Shown here piece by piece: positions 1-10,406 of a DNA stretch of 42,385 bases. Made by a program: the position numbers and the translations under genes. Each line of letters starts with the position of its first letter. Positions within the stretch are counted from its first letter, which is position 1. The notes under the pieces were generated by a model that ran no database searches, was not told the origin of the DNA, and saw only the letters and a program-made list of their open reading frames with translations. Origin of the DNA: Chromatiaceae bacterium (GTDB lineage: Bacteria; Pseudomonadota; Gammaproteobacteria; Chromatiales; Chromatiaceae); the NCBI GenBank assembly GCA_013426805.1, contig JACDZG010000059.1, forward strand, positions 1 through 42,385, given 5' to 3'.

Positions 1-116
1 ACGGAAACTGCATGAAAGGGAATTGCGATATATCTGGCAGATTGAACACCCTAGGGTCTGCCCCCTTTGCTCCCCGACTAGCGCCTTCATTTATTCCCAC
101 ATCGCAGAGAAATCGA

Positions 117-704
117 ATGCTTAGAATATTTTATGCGCTCATCTGTACTTTCATCTTAGCGGGATGTAGCACGACTAGCGTCGGGTTGAAGTACGCACCT
201 GGGGCTGGAGCAGCAAAGGTCGGAGCATCAGCTCCTCCCATCACGGTCGGCACCTTCGCCGATCAACGCGGCGAGCCGGCAAACTGGCTGGGGGCAATTC
301 GGGGTGGCTACGGCAACCCGCTGAAAATTATCGAGGCTGATCAGCCTGTTTCGAGCATTGTCCAATCGGCGTTTACCGACGGGCTGCGCGCTCGCGGCGT
401 GAAGGCCGACGCTCCCTCTGCACCGCTGCAACTTTCCGGCATTATTCGGAAGCTCGACTGCAACCAACTGGTCCGGCGGGAAGCAAACGTCGAAATCGAG
501 GTGTTGGTAACAGACAAGGCCTCGGGTCAACAGCTTTTCAGCCGGACCTATGCGGGATCCAACGTCGAGGGGTCATTGGTGACCATGAAGGCAGGCGTGT
601 TTGGGTCCGTTGAGGATCTCCGCGCACTCACCGAGAAGACGCTTCGTGAAGTTGTCGATAAGGCACTGGATGATCCCGCACTCCGCGCGGCGCTTCGATG
701 GTGA
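117..704 (+). CDS. YajG-like outer-membrane lipoprotein
   Basis: This is a 195-aa predicted lipoprotein. The chosen ATG gives a short basic start, a hydrophobic stretch and a lipobox (LAGC) with Cys near residue 17. The frame is open further upstream, but those residues look nothing like a signal peptide. The mature part has an FADQR-like segment, a central domain and an NVEGS segment near the C-terminus, an arrangement resembling the YajG family of small lipoproteins of unknown function. The family assignment is an inference from layout, while the lipoprotein call is seen directly. The gene stands alone on the plus strand and converges with the baeRF gene. Confidence 0.72.
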   Translation: MLRIFYALICTFILAGCSTTSVGLKYAPGAGAAKVGASAPPITVGTFADQRGEPANWLGAIRGGYGNPLKIIEADQPVSSIVQSAFTDGLRARGVKADAPSAPLQLSGIIRKLDCNQLVRREANVEIEVLVTDKASGQQLFSRTYAGSNVEGSLVTMKAGVFGSVEDLRALTEKTLREVVDKALDDPALRAALRW

Positions 705-715
705 AGCCAGGAGGG

Positions 716-772
716 CCTTGATCATCGTTCCGGCCCGCGCTCCCAGGAACAGCGGCGGAGTAATGATCAAGG
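716..772. repeat. inverted repeat after lipoprotein gene
   Basis: A 10-bp perfect inverted repeat has arms CCTTGATCAT (716-725) and ATGATCAAGG (763-772), 37 bp apart. It sits between two convergent genes. There is no T-tract, so it is not a classical intrinsic terminator. Confidence 0.45.
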
Positions 773-811
773 GTCCTCGCGGGGACCATCGTCTCGATGA
801 CGACCACGACC

Positions 812-830
812 GGAACGCCAAAGGCGTTCC
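812..830 (-). terminator. possible terminator hairpin after baeRF gene
   Basis: A perfect 8-bp stem (GGAACGCC/GGCGTTCC) has a 3-nt loop and lies 8 bp past the stop codon of the minus-strand gene. No U-tract follows, so transcription termination is only a guess. Confidence 0.35.
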
Positions 831-838
831 CTAATGGC

Positions 839-1963
839 TTAGAGCGCCCAGCGCAGGATGGCGGCGACCGGCTGGCCGGGCTCCGGCAGGTCGGCGGCGC
901 GCACGGCCAGGACCTGGCCGCCGGAGCCGAGCACGCGCCGCGCGACTTCGTCGGCGACGCCATAGCTGTCGGCGCCCGCGGACTCGGCGAAGACGACACG
1001 GCCATCGGTCTCGTCGACGGTTCCGTGGACCACCTGATCCATGTCGACGAGCAAGCTCCCCACCGCACCGTAGGTGGCTGCCCGCGCGGCCCGCACCAGG
1101 TCGGAGGTCGCCCGGTCCTCGTTGAGACGGGCACGATAAAGATCCTGCCAGTCGGCGATCTGCGCCTGGTGGAGCGCGTCGAACACGTCGCGGGCGGCAG
1201 TCGCGAGCTCGGCGTCGCTGAGCCGTTCAGGGTTCCCCTCGATGCCCTGCGCGACCAGGTGCGGATAGGTGTTGACCGAGCGGTAGATGGCGCCCAGCCC
1301 CTCCACCGCGGCCAGCACCAACGGGAGGTTGCTGCCGGCGAGCAGTCCGCGCAGGGCGGCATCGACCTGGCGGGCATATTGGCGCAGGCGTACCTTCTTG
1401 CCCTCGCTGCCGCCGATGCGGCCGCTGTAGGAGCGGGTGGCGATACTGGCTTTCCCTACCGACGCCGCGGCGTCGGTCGGCATTCCGGACACGGGAACCG
1501 CGGCCGCCGGCAACTCGCCGGACACCTCGACCAACCGCACGCTGCCGTCCGCCAGGGCGAGCACGTAGCCGGCATTACAGAAGCTCGTCGAGCGCAGCAG
1601 CGGCTTCAGGTGGAAGCGGTCGGACACCTTGACCATCGGCTCGAGGGTATTGGGCACCCGATAGGTGCGCAGGTTGTCCGGAGTGGCGAAGATGACCAGA
1701 CCCTTGGCCTGGTAGCGCCAGAAGTCGTCGTCGTCGACCAGATCGTCCAGCTCCTCGGCCAGCGGGCCAACCCGTCGCTTGTCCGCGCCCGCGGCCTCCA
1801 ATCGGCTGATCGCTTCCTTCGCCAGATTCTTCAACTGGATGCGGTCCGCGTCGGTGTCCAGGGTCACCGGTGTGGTCGGCAGGAACAGGGAGACACCGAT
1901 GTCCCCGCGCCAGGCGGCGAGATCGGCATAGTCATCGGCGGTTGGGATATCGAGATAAAGCAT
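839..1963 (-). CDS. baeRF-family protein (bacterial archaeo-eukaryotic release factor-like)
   Basis: This is a 374-aa acidic, soluble protein starting MLYLDIPTADDYADL. The ATG at 1963 is preceded by GGAGG at good spacing; the longer frame upstream runs through the tRNA gene and is not coding. The N-terminus (Ile-Pro-Thr, then VSLFLPTTPVT and a DRIxLKNLAKE segment) matches my memory of baeRF proteins, most like family 11. These are bacterial relatives of the eRF1/aRF1 central domain, proposed to act on ribosomes or nascent chains. Function in any species is poorly known, and I do not see the GGQ motif of true release factors. It converges with the lipoprotein gene and lies downstream of tRNA-Gly, separated by a terminator. 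Confidence 0.65.
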   Translation of the reverse strand: MLYLDIPTADDYADLAAWRGDIGVSLFLPTTPVTLDTDADRIQLKNLAKEAISRLEAAGADKRRVGPLAEELDDLVDDDDFWRYQAKGLVIFATPDNLRTYRVPNTLEPMVKVSDRFHLKPLLRSTSFCNAGYVLALADGSVRLVEVSGELPAAAVPVSGMPTDAAASVGKASIATRSYSGRIGGSEGKKVRLRQYARQVDAALRGLLAGSNLPLVLAAVEGLGAIYRSVNTYPHLVAQGIEGNPERLSDAELATAARDVFDALHQAQIADWQDLYRARLNEDRATSDLVRAARAATYGAVGSLLVDMDQVVHGTVDETDGRVVFAESAGADSYGVADEVARRVLGSGGQVLAVRAADLPEPGQPVAAILRWAL

Positions 1964-2084
1964 GAGGCCTCCGAGCGGGTTCTGGCCGCGTTCTGCGAAA
2001 TGGCTTCTCGCCTCAGGCGACTGCCGGAAAATCCCATACCAAGTCGCGAAGGATTTTCGTCTGCCTTCAAGGCGCGCCGGACAG

Positions 2085-2119
2085 AAAAAAAAACGGCGGC
2101 CGGGAGGCCGCCGTTTTTT
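2085..2119 (-). terminator. intrinsic terminator after tRNA-Gly
   Basis: The stem CGGCGGCC/GGCCGCCG (2094-2101 with 2106-2113) has a GGGA loop. It is flanked by nine A and six T, so on the minus strand it ends in a 9-U tract. It closes the uvrY-uvrC-pgsA-tRNA unit. Confidence 0.85.
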
Positions 2120-2122
2120 ATT

Positions 2123-2197
<75 letters not shown>

Positions 2198-2220
2198 TTT
2201 AGAGCCCGCTATTTTACGAG

Positions 2221-2835
2221 TTAACTCGATCCTGTCAAGCCCGATGCGCGACTTTTTTCGTCTTCCCCGGTGACCTGGGTGCTCTGGCCGGACAGACTCG
2301 GCCAGGCGGCGCGCAGGTAAAGGACCATCGACCAGAGGGTCAGCACCGCCGCGACATACAGCAGAACCAGCCCCAAGCCATACACCAGCGGACCAAGGAT
2401 CGAATCACGCAGCAACAGCAGGCAAATGGAGACCATCTGGGCAATGGTCTTGAACTTGCCGACGGCCGAGACCGCCACCTTGGCGCGGGCGCCGATTTCA
2501 GCCATCCACTCGCGCAGGGCCGAGACGGTGATCTCACGGCCGATGATGACGATGGCCGGCAAGGCGAGCAGTGCCCGCGGGTCCGCCTGGACCAGCAGCA
2601 CCAAGGCCACCGCGACCATCAGCTTATCGGCGACCGGATCGAGAAAGGCTCCGAGCGGCGAGGTCTGACCCAGGCGCCGCGCCAGGTAGCCGTCGAGCCA
2701 GTCCGTGAGCGCCGCCGCGCCGAAGGTCATGGTCGCCGCGTAGGGCGCCCAGGGCGCATTGATATAAAACACGGCGACGAACACCGGGATCAGGACGATC
2801 CGCAGCAAGGTCAGCAGGTTAGGAGTATTCCACAT
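2221..2835 (-). CDS. pgsA: CDP-diacylglycerol--glycerol-3-phosphate 3-phosphatidyltransferase
   Basis: This 204-aa inner-membrane enzyme makes phosphatidylglycerol phosphate from CDP-diacylglycerol and glycerol 3-phosphate, the committed step to phosphatidylglycerol and cardiolipin. The CDP-alcohol phosphatidyltransferase signature (DG-x2-AR-x8-G-x3-D-x3-D) is complete at about residues 48-70, and several hydrophobic helices follow. The ATG at 2835 (MWNTPNLLT) aligns with the E. coli N-terminus; a GTG at 2847, directly after the uvrC stop, is the alternative. It lies 12 bp downstream of uvrC. The C-terminal 20 residues are polar and extend beyond the E. coli protein. Confidence 0.95.
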   Translation of the reverse strand: MWNTPNLLTLLRIVLIPVFVAVFYINAPWAPYAATMTFGAAALTDWLDGYLARRLGQTSPLGAFLDPVADKLMVAVALVLLVQADPRALLALPAIVIIGREITVSALREWMAEIGARAKVAVSAVGKFKTIAQMVSICLLLLRDSILGPLVYGLGLVLLYVAAVLTLWSMVLYLRAAWPSLSGQSTQVTGEDEKSRASGLTGSS

Positions 2836-2847
2836 TCGGGGTCGCAC

Positions 2848-4707
2848 TCAGGGTCCGGGGGTGTCCAGGTGAAAGGCGTCATGGATACGCGCCGCCAGTT
2901 CGCGGCTGATGCCCGCGACCCGCGCGATGTCCTCGACCCCCGCTCGCGCCAGGCCGCGCAGCCCCCCGAAGGCCCGGAGCAGTTGTTGCCGACGCTTGGG
3001 GCCAACCCCGGCGATCTCCTCCAGAACCGAGGCGGTCCGGACCTTGGCCCGCTGCTGGCGGTGGCCGGTGATCGCGAACCGGTGGGCCTCGTCGCGAATC
3101 TGCTGCACCAAGTGCATGGCCGGTGAATCTGCCGGGAGTATAACGGGCGTCCCCTGCCCCAACAACCAAAGCTGTTCGGTACCGGGACGCCGGTCCGGTC
3201 CTTTCGAGACACCGACCAACAGGATGGCACCCAGCCCCAGCTCCTCAACAGCCTGCGCCGCCGCACCCAGTTGGCCCCGCCCGCCGTCGATGAACACCAA
3301 GTCCGGGACCGGATACTCACCGTCCTTGACCCGCGTGTAGCGCCGGGTCAGCACCTGGGACATGGCGCCATAGTCGTCGCCGGGGACGATGCCCGCGATG
3401 TTGAACCGCCGGTAGTCGGACGTGCGCGGACCGGCGTCATCGAACACCACACAGGAGGCGACGGTGCGCTCCCCCAGGGTGTGGCTGATGTCGAAACACT
3501 CCATGCGCCGCGGCAGTTCCGGCAGGTCCAGGGCCTCGCGCAGGGCGGTGAGCCGCCGGGCATAGCCGGCCTGACTGCCGAGCCGGGACTTGAGCGCCAC
3601 CCACGCGTTGCCCCGCGCCATCTCCAGCCAGCGGGCGCGCTCCGCCCGCACCCGTGACTTGATCTGGACCCGGTGCCCGGCCTGCTCCGCCAGGGCCGAT
3701 TCCAGCAGTTCCAGATCGTCGGGCTCGGCCGAACAGACCAGTTCGGCCGGAATCTGTTTGTCCGCGTAAAACTGGGTGAGGAAGCCAGCGATCAGCGTCC
3801 CCTCATCGGTCTCCTCCGGTGCCAGAGGAAAGAACGCCTTGTTGCCCAGATTGCGTCCGCCGCGGATGAAGAACACCTGCACACAGTGAACGCCGCCCTC
3901 CTGGGCCGCCGCGATGATATCCAGGTCGCCGCCCTCCCCGCTCACATATTGGCGCTCCTGAATCCGCTGCAGGGTCGCGATCTGGTCGCGCAGGACCGCG
4001 GCCCGCTCGAAGGCCAACTCGGCGGCGGCCTGCTCCATCGCGGTGGCCAGCTCGCCGATGACTTCCTGGGTGCGCCCGTCCAGGAACTTGATGGTATAGG
4101 CGACATCCTCCGCATAGACCGCCTCGCTCACCAATCCGACACAGGGTCCGGTGCAGCGCTTGATCTGATACTGCAGGCAGGGCCGCGAACGGGTGCGGTA
4201 AAAACTGTCCTCGCACTGGCGGACGGGAAACAGCCGCTGCAGGAGCTGCAGGGTCTCGCGCACGGCCGCAGCGCTGGGATAGGGTCCGAAGAAACGCCCG
4301 GGTCCCTTGCGCGAGCCGCGGTAGAAGGCGAGGCGCGGAAAGGGATCCTGGATGCTCAGGTGAATGTAGGGATAGCTCTTGTCATCACGCAGCAGGACGT
4401 TGAAGCGCGGCTTCAGCGTCTTGATGAGGTTACTCTCCAGGAGCAGGGCCTCGCCCTCGGTGCGGGTGACGGTGACCTCGATGTCCGCGATCTGGCCGAC
4501 CATGACCACCAGACGCTGGTTCAGCGCCCGGCTGAAATAGCTGCCGACCCGGCGCTTGAGGTTCTTGGCCTTGCCGACATAGAGGACGGTGCCGACGGCG
4601 TCCAACATCCGATAGACACCTGGGCTCTGGGGAATCTGCGCCAGCCGTTCACGCGGGTCCACGGGTGTGCCAACCCGCTCCGACTCCGTATCCAAGTCAG
4701 CCGCCAT
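2848..4707 (-). CDS. uvrC: excinuclease ABC subunit C
   Basis: This 619-aa dual-incision nuclease of nucleotide excision repair cuts 3' then 5' of the lesion in the UvrBC complex. The domains are in the usual order. A GIY-YIG domain lies at about 25-105 (GVYRM, LYVGKA). A UVR coiled coil for UvrB contact lies near 205-240, followed by an RNase H-like C-terminal nuclease (CFDISH, FIDGGRGQL). A helix-hairpin-helix pair ends the protein (IAGVGPKRR and VAGISRELA). Length is close to E. coli UvrC (610). The ATG at 4707 overlaps the end of uvrY by 11 bp, suggesting translational coupling; a GTG at 4722 is possible. Confidence 0.96.
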   Translation of the reverse strand: MAADLDTESERVGTPVDPRERLAQIPQSPGVYRMLDAVGTVLYVGKAKNLKRRVGSYFSRALNQRLVVMVGQIADIEVTVTRTEGEALLLESNLIKTLKPRFNVLLRDDKSYPYIHLSIQDPFPRLAFYRGSRKGPGRFFGPYPSAAAVRETLQLLQRLFPVRQCEDSFYRTRSRPCLQYQIKRCTGPCVGLVSEAVYAEDVAYTIKFLDGRTQEVIGELATAMEQAAAELAFERAAVLRDQIATLQRIQERQYVSGEGGDLDIIAAAQEGGVHCVQVFFIRGGRNLGNKAFFPLAPEETDEGTLIAGFLTQFYADKQIPAELVCSAEPDDLELLESALAEQAGHRVQIKSRVRAERARWLEMARGNAWVALKSRLGSQAGYARRLTALREALDLPELPRRMECFDISHTLGERTVASCVVFDDAGPRTSDYRRFNIAGIVPGDDYGAMSQVLTRRYTRVKDGEYPVPDLVFIDGGRGQLGAAAQAVEELGLGAILLVGVSKGPDRRPGTEQLWLLGQGTPVILPADSPAMHLVQQIRDEAHRFAITGHRQQRAKVRTASVLEEIAGVGPKRRQQLLRAFGGLRGLARAGVEDIARVAGISRELAARIHDAFHLDTPGP

Positions 4708-5368
4708 CACCCGTCGCAGCACCGCTCGGCTGATCGCTGATCAGGCCATAGCGGAAGGCCAGCCGAGTCAGGTCGACATCGGTATGCACGCCGAGCTTGT
4801 CATAAATACGCTGCCGATAGGTGCTGACCGTCTTGGGACTCAGCGAGAGTGTGTCGGAGATGTCCTGCGTGCGGCGGCCGTCCAGGATCATCAGGGTGAC
4901 CTGAAACTCCCGCGAGGACAACTCGGTGAAAGGGCTGGCGGCCCCGCCCTGCCAATCCGCCAACATGCGCGCCTGCGCGACCGTGGAGTCGATGTACGGA
5001 CGGCCACTGGCCACCAACCGCAGCGCCTTGACCAACTCATCGGCCGGACAACCTTTGGTGAGATAGCCCATGGCCCCGGCCTCGCGCAGTTGGCTCGGAA
5101 AGGGGTCATCACCGAGCACGGTCAAGGCGATCACCCGGCAGCTCGGCAGCAACCGCAAGATCCGGCGGGTCGCCTCGATCCCGCCCATCCCGTGGGGCAT
5201 CTGCAAGTCCATGAGACAAATGTCCGGCATCAGGTGCTTCGCCTGCTTGAGCGCCTCCTCGCCGCTTTCGGCTTCGCCGACCACCTCGATCTGGTCCTGC
5301 TCTTTGAGGATCAGCCGCAACCCCGCACGAAACAGTGCGTGGTCATCGACGATGAGTACCTTGATCAT
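4697..5368 (-). CDS. uvrY: GacA/UvrY-type response regulator
   Basis: This is a 223-aa NarL/FixJ-type response regulator. The receiver domain has the acidic pair DD near residues 8-9, phospho-acceptor Asp54 (CLMDLQMP) and the conserved Lys (LTKG). The C-terminal LuxR-type helix-turn-helix (about 148-205) ends with the typical SPKTVSTYRQRIYDKLG recognition helix. In gammaproteobacteria this regulator works with the BarA/GacS kinase and activates small RNAs that titrate CsrA/RsmA. The uvrY-uvrC-pgsA order is the classical one for this orthologue. The kinase gene is not in the window. Confidence 0.93.
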   Translation of the reverse strand: MIKVLIVDDHALFRAGLRLILKEQDQIEVVGEAESGEEALKQAKHLMPDICLMDLQMPHGMGGIEATRRILRLLPSCRVIALTVLGDDPFPSQLREAGAMGYLTKGCPADELVKALRLVASGRPYIDSTVAQARMLADWQGGAASPFTELSSREFQVTLMILDGRRTQDISDTLSLSPKTVSTYRQRIYDKLGVHTDVDLTRLAFRYGLISDQPSGAATGDGG

Positions 5369-5480
5369 GGTCGGGTCTCTCGGGGGACGGTTTCGGCAGT
5401 GGGCATCGGCGTGCGGGCGCCCTTATGGTACAAAAGGGAGGTGGACGGCTAAACTCAGTAACACCGGGGATATCGCGACG

Positions 5481-8400
5481 TCAATCAACCCAGACCCGCG
5501 CGTTACGGAAGAGCCGCAGCCAGGGTCCGTCCGGCCCCCAGTCGTCCGGTCGCCAGGAATGCTGGACCGTGCGGAAGACCCGTTCCGGATGGGGCATCAT
5601 AATCGTCACCCGGCCGTCGGTGCTGGTGAGACCGGCGATCCCCTCGGGTGAGCCGTTCGGGTTGGCCGGGTAGGTCGCGGCCACCGCACCGTCGTTCTCC
5701 ACATAACGCACCGCCACGCCGGCACGGGCCGCCGCCAACTGCGCGACATCGCGAAACTCCGCCCGGCCTTCCCCATGGGCGACGGCGATGGGCATCCGTG
5801 AGCCCGCCATGCCGGCCAACAACACCGAGCGGGAGTCCGGCACCTCGACCAGCAGGGTGCGCGCCTCGAATTGCTCGGAGCGATTGCGCACGAACCGCGG
5901 CCAATGGTCGGTCCCGGGGATCAGCTCGTGGAGATTGGAGAGCATCTGACACCCGTTGCAGACACCCAGGGCGAAGGTGTCCGACCGCTCGAAAAAGGCC
6001 TGGAACTGATCCCGTGCCCGCGCGCTGAACAGGATGGTCTTGGCCCAACCCTCGCCGGCCCCGAGGACATCGCCATAGGAGAAACCGCCGCAGGCGGCCA
6101 GGCCGCGGAAACCGGCCAGGTCGATCCGCCCGGCCATGATGTCGGACAGATGCACGTCCACACACGCGAAACCGGCGGCATGGAAGGCCGCGGCCATCTC
6201 CAGTTGGCCGTTGACGCCCTGATCGCGCAGGATGGCAATCGGCGGCCGCGCCCCACGTTCCAGGTAGGTGAACGCGATATCGTCTTCCGGATCGAAGGTC
6301 AGGATGGCGTTGAGACCCGGGTCCGGGGCCGCAATTCGCGCCTGCGCCTCGGCGACGCAGTCCGGATTGTCGCGCAACGCCTGCAGCCGCAGACTGGTTT
6401 GCGACCAGCGTGCCTGGAGGCTCGCCCGCGTGGCGCGGTAGACCTCGGTCTGACGCCGGTGGACGCGAATCGCATCGCCCTCGTCCAGAGTGCCGATGAC
6501 CAAGCTGTCGTCCCCCAGACCATGCTGGGAAAGGATCAGCAGGGCCTCATCGGTATCGGCGTGACAGACCTGGATCACGGCCCCCAGTTCCTCGCTGAAC
6601 AGGGCCGCCAGATCATCCGCCCCGACCGGCGCCAGGTCCAGCTCGAACCCGCAACGGCCGGCGAAGGCCATTTCGCAGAGGGTGACAAAGAGTCCGCCGT
6701 CGGAGCGGTCGTGATAGGCGAGGATCAGACCCTCGGCACGCAACTCCTCAATCGCATTGAAGAAACGCCGCAACAGGTCCGGGTCATCGAGATCCGGTAC
6801 GCCATCGCCGAGCGGATCGCCAAGCTGCGCGTAGACCTGCGCCAACGCGGAGCCGCCGAGCCGATTCCGGCCCTGCCCCAGATCGATGAGGATCAGGTCC
6901 GTGTCCCCCTGATCGGTGCGCAACCGCGGGGTCAGCACGGCCCGCACATCGGTCACCGGGGCGAAGGCCGAGCAGATCAGCGACAGGGGCGCGGTCATGG
7001 AGCGCGCCGCGCCATCAGGCCCGGACCAGACCGTCTTCATACTCATGGAATCCTTGCCCACCGGGATGCTGATCCCGAGTGCCGGACAGAGCTCCAGGCC
7101 GACGGCACGGACCGTCTCGTAGAGTCGGGCGTCCTCCCCCGGGTGACCGGCGGCGGCCATCCAGTTGGCGGACAGCTTGATATCGCCGAGCCGCGCGATG
7201 GGCGCCGCGACGATGTTGGTGATGGCCTCCGCCACCGCCATGCGCCCGGACGCCGCGGCGTCCAGCAGGGCCAGCGGCGCGCGCTCGCCCAGCGCCATGG
7301 CTTCGCCGGTGAACCCCCGATAATCGCTGGCAGTGACCGCGCAGTCGGCGACCGGCACCTGCCAGGGTCCAACCATCTGATCGCGCGCCACCAGGCCGGT
7401 GATGCTGCGATCCCCGATCGTGATCAGGAAGGTCTTGTCCGCCACCGCGGGCAGCGCAAGCACCCGGCTGATCGCCTCGTCCAGGGCGATGGCCGCGAGC
7501 GCGAGCGGCGTGCGCGGCGGCGTCACCCGTTCCACCTGACGATGCATCCGCGGCGGCTTGCCGAACAGCAGTTGCATGGGCAGGTCGATGGGGGCATCGC
7601 CGAAATGCGCGTCCGTCAGGCTGAGATGGTCGCTCGCCAGCGCCTCACCGACGACCGCGTAGGGACACCGCTCACGTTCGCAGATGGCCTTGAAGGTCTC
7701 CAACTGCTCGGCGGCGATCGCCAGACAATAGCGCTCCTGGGCCTCGTTGCTCCAAATCTGCATCGGTGTCATGCCCGGCTCGGCATTGGGCACCAGGCGC
7801 AGTTCGAAACGGCCGCCGCGCCCGGCGTCGTGCACCAGCTCCGGCAGGGCGTTGGACAGCCCCCCGGCGCCCACGTCGTGAATGAACAGGATGGGGTTGG
7901 CCTCGCCGCGGGCCCAGCAGCGGTCGATGACCTCCTGACACCGACGCTCCATCTCCGGGTTGGCACGCTGCACCGAGGCGAAATCCAGATCCGCGGCCGA
8001 ACTGCCCGAACTCATGCTGGACGCTGCCCCGCCGCCCAGGCCGATCAGCATCGCCGGTCCGCCGAGCACCACCACGGGTGTGCCGGCCGGCACCGGCCGC
8101 TTGGCGATGTGCTCGGCGCGGATGTTGCCGATTCCGCCCGCCAACATGATCGGTTTGTGGTAGCCGCGCGGCTCCGGAGCACCGTCCGGCCCCGGCACCG
8201 ATTGTTCATAGGTCCGGAAATAGCCGGCCAGATTCGGCCGCCCGAACTCGTTATTGAAGGCGGCGGCCCCGATGGGCCCGTCGAGCATGATCTCCAGCGC
8301 CGAGCAGATCCGCTCGGGCCGCCCGTGGTCCTGCTCCCAGGGCTGCTCGAAACCCGGAATGCGCAGATTGGAAACCGAAAACCCGCACAGACCGGCCTTG

Positions 8401-9386
8401 GGCCGGGCGCCGACCCCGGTGGCGCCCTCATCGCGGATCTCGCCGCCCGCGCCGGTGGCGGCCCCCGGGTCCGGCGCGATCGCGGTCGGGTGGTTGTGCG
8501 TCTCCACCTTCATGAGGATATGGATGGGTTCCTCGTGCTCACCGTAGACCCCGGTCTGCGGGTCCGGCAGGAAGCGCCGCCCGTCCCACCCCACCATCAC
8601 CGCGGCATTGTCGCGGTACGCGGAGAGCACGCCGGCAGGCGCCGACTCGGTGGTGTGGCGAATCATCCGAAACAGCGAGTGTGACTGACGCAGCCCGTCG
8701 ATGGTCCAGTCCGCGTTGAAGATTTTGTGGCGGCAGTGCTCCGAGTTCGCCTGGGCGAACATCATCAGCTCCACATCGGTCGGATCCCGGGCGAGCGCCA
8801 GAAAGCTCGCCGTCAGATAGTCGATCTCGTCGTCGGACAGGGCCAGGCCGAGTTCGCCGTTGGCGCGCACCAGGGCGGCGCGTCCGCCGACGCGCAGATC
8901 CACCCGCGTCAGGGGGCGCGGAGCCGTCTGGGCGAACAGGCGCTGCGCATCCGCCGGATCGTCCAGGACGGTCTGCGTCATACGATCGTGCAGCACGGCT
9001 GCCGCCCGCGCGCGGTCCGCCGCGGCCATGGGCGGCTGATCGAAGTCCAGGTAGAAGGCGGTCCCCCGCTCCAGCCGGCGTACCGCCGCGAGCCCGCAAT
9101 TGGCCGCGATATCCGTCGCCTTCGACGACCAGGGCGAAATGGTCCCGGGTCTGGGGACCACCAGGATCAATTGTCCGACCGGTGCCTGACCCGGCAGACT
9201 CGGGCCGTAGCTCAGCAAGCGTTCCAGAACTCCAAGTTGGGCGGGATCCAGCGGCCGATCGAGATCGGCGAAGTGCACGAACTCAGCATACAAGGTCACG
9301 GGCCTGCCGAGCACCGCGGCAATCAGCCCCGCGAGCTTACTGAGTCGAGAATCCGGGAGCGCCGGGGCTCCGCGCAGGACGAGCAT
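5481..9386 (-). CDS. purL: phosphoribosylformylglycinamidine synthase (single-chain)
   Basis: This 1301-aa large-type PurL converts FGAR plus glutamine and ATP to FGAM, step 4 of purine synthesis. The start [10 protein letters not shown] at 9386 aligns with the E. coli N-terminus and has a GGGAG-type ribosome site; the frame upstream is not conserved. The N-terminal PurS-like part contains the family segment [15 protein letters not shown]. Two AIRS-like halves follow ([15 protein letters not shown]-type loops). The C-terminal glutamine amidotransferase has nucleophile Cys1143 (LGVCNGCQM) and the His/Glu pair in MMPHPER. It is monocistronic, 112 bp upstream of uvrY on the same strand. Confidence 0.97.
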   Translation of the reverse strand: MLVLRGAPALPDSRLSKLAGLIAAVLGRPVTLYAEFVHFADLDRPLDPAQLGVLERLLSYGPSLPGQAPVGQLILVVPRPGTISPWSSKATDIAANCGLAAVRRLERGTAFYLDFDQPPMAAADRARAAAVLHDRMTQTVLDDPADAQRLFAQTAPRPLTRVDLRVGGRAALVRANGELGLALSDDEIDYLTASFLALARDPTDVELMMFAQANSEHCRHKIFNADWTIDGLRQSHSLFRMIRHTTESAPAGVLSAYRDNAAVMVGWDGRRFLPDPQTGVYGEHEEPIHILMKVETHNHPTAIAPDPGAATGAGGEIRDEGATGVGARPKAGLCGFSVSNLRIPGFEQPWEQDHGRPERICSALEIMLDGPIGAAAFNNEFGRPNLAGYFRTYEQSVPGPDGAPEPRGYHKPIMLAGGIGNIRAEHIAKRPVPAGTPVVVLGGPAMLIGLGGGAASSMSSGSSAADLDFASVQRANPEMERRCQEVIDRCWARGEANPILFIHDVGAGGLSNALPELVHDAGRGGRFELRLVPNAEPGMTPMQIWSNEAQERYCLAIAAEQLETFKAICERERCPYAVVGEALASDHLSLTDAHFGDAPIDLPMQLLFGKPPRMHRQVERVTPPRTPLALAAIALDEAISRVLALPAVADKTFLITIGDRSITGLVARDQMVGPWQVPVADCAVTASDYRGFTGEAMALGERAPLALLDAAASGRMAVAEAITNIVAAPIARLGDIKLSANWMAAAGHPGEDARLYETVRAVGLELCPALGISIPVGKDSMSMKTVWSGPDGAARSMTAPLSLICSAFAPVTDVRAVLTPRLRTDQGDTDLILIDLGQGRNRLGGSALAQVYAQLGDPLGDGVPDLDDPDLLRRFFNAIEELRAEGLILAYHDRSDGGLFVTLCEMAFAGRCGFELDLAPVGADDLAALFSEELGAVIQVCHADTDEALLILSQHGLGDDSLVIGTLDEGDAIRVHRRQTEVYRATRASLQARWSQTSLRLQALRDNPDCVAEAQARIAAPDPGLNAILTFDPEDDIAFTYLERGARPPIAILRDQGVNGQLEMAAAFHAAGFACVDVHLSDIMAGRIDLAGFRGLAACGGFSYGDVLGAGEGWAKTILFSARARDQFQAFFERSDTFALGVCNGCQMLSNLHELIPGTDHWPRFVRNRSEQFEARTLLVEVPDSRSVLLAGMAGSRMPIAVAHGEGRAEFRDVAQLAAARAGVAVRYVENDGAVAATYPANPNGSPEGIAGLTSTDGRVTIMMPHPERVFRTVQHSWRPDDWGPDGPWLRLFRNARVWVD

Positions 9387-9542
9387 GGTGGGCTCCCAAT
9401 CGATGAGCAGGACCAGAGGATGGCAGAGTCGCGATGATAACCGAAGCAGCCGGACGCGCGATGCACCGCGGCGCGCGGCCGGGCATCGGACTGACGTACC
9501 CGGAGGTACCCTCGGTATGGCCGACAACCCCGCTTCAGACGA

Positions 9543-10406
9543 TCAGGACTTCACCCAGACGGGTTTGCGACGTGCACGCAGCGCAAAGCCGGCCAAGTAA
9601 TCGGTGTAGGCTTGGGCCGGCTCCAGAACCCAGCCGTTGTACGGCTGCGCATCCCCTGGACGCGCATGGCGCGGCGGGGCGTCTTCACTCAGCGTGAGCC
9701 GCAGCAGCGCCGACTCCCCCACCACGCGCACATCGGGCCGCACCTGGGAGTCGAACGCCCATTCACGCAGCCTGGGACCAATCGCCTCGAGAATCCACGC
9801 GGCGCGGACATATTCAGCCAGGGCACCCATCAGCAGCAACCGCTTGTAATCAACCTCCGGATGGAAACCGGCGCGCCCGGGAGCGGCCGTGCCGCCCAAT
9901 TCGTCCCGGCCGTCGAGATAGACGAACAGATCGTGCAAGGACTTCCAGGTTCCGGGCAGCGCCGACTCCCCGGTGCGGACAGCAGACTCCACCGCATTCC
10001 CCAACCCTTTGAGGAGTTGCCGCAGCACCCACTCGCGATAGACCCCGAAGCTCGCATGGCCGGCATAACGGGGCTGCCCCAGATCCACCAAGAGGCGCTG
10101 AAGATTCCCGCGCCAGGAGCAGATCACGCGCTGTTCCGGGGTGAGCGACCCGGTCAGGGCCGGAGCCTGGTTCGCGGTCCGGGCCGACGGGGTGAACACC
10201 CCCGCGTCACGGGGCCGCCCGGTACAGAAACCGGACCGGGGACCAACGGATTGGATCGCCTCGACCTCATCCTTCAGGTCACGCAGCATGGCGAGGCGCA
10301 GCTCGGGCGCGATGACCTGATCACGAATCTGGTAGAGCGCGAGCAAGGCGGGGGGCGGTGCGGCGCGCGCTTCGCGTGGGTGCGGCCGTTCGAGCGAGGC
10401 GGTCAT
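9543..10406 (-). CDS. hypothetical protein, 287 aa
   Basis: I do not recognise a family. The protein is soluble with no signal peptide or membrane helix. The N-terminal 40 residues are Pro/Ala/Arg-rich. Residues about 90-210 look all-helical (REWVLRQLLKGLGNAV, TWKSLHDLFVYLDG, DYKRLLLMGALAEYVRAAWIL), followed by a short strand-rich tail. Composition and codon use match the neighbours, which supports it being real. The ATG at 10406 has only a weak ribosome site (GGGGC). It lies upstream of purL on the same strand with 156 bp between them, so co-transcription is possible but unproven. Confidence 0.6.
   Translation of the reverse strand: MTASLERPHPREARAAPPPALLALYQIRDQVIAPELRLAMLRDLKDEVEAIQSVGPRSGFCTGRPRDAGVFTPSARTANQAPALTGSLTPEQRVICSWRGNLQRLLVDLGQPRYAGHASFGVYREWVLRQLLKGLGNAVESAVRTGESALPGTWKSLHDLFVYLDGRDELGGTAAPGRAGFHPEVDYKRLLLMGALAEYVRAAWILEAIGPRLREWAFDSQVRPDVRVVGESALLRLTLSEDAPPRHARPGDAQPYNGWVLEPAQAYTDYLAGFALRARRKPVWVKS

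Noticed and set aside
5871-8684. 937-aa plus-strand open frame opposite purL
   Set aside because: It is an antisense shadow of purL in GC-rich DNA, with no domain logic and a conserved gene on the other strand.
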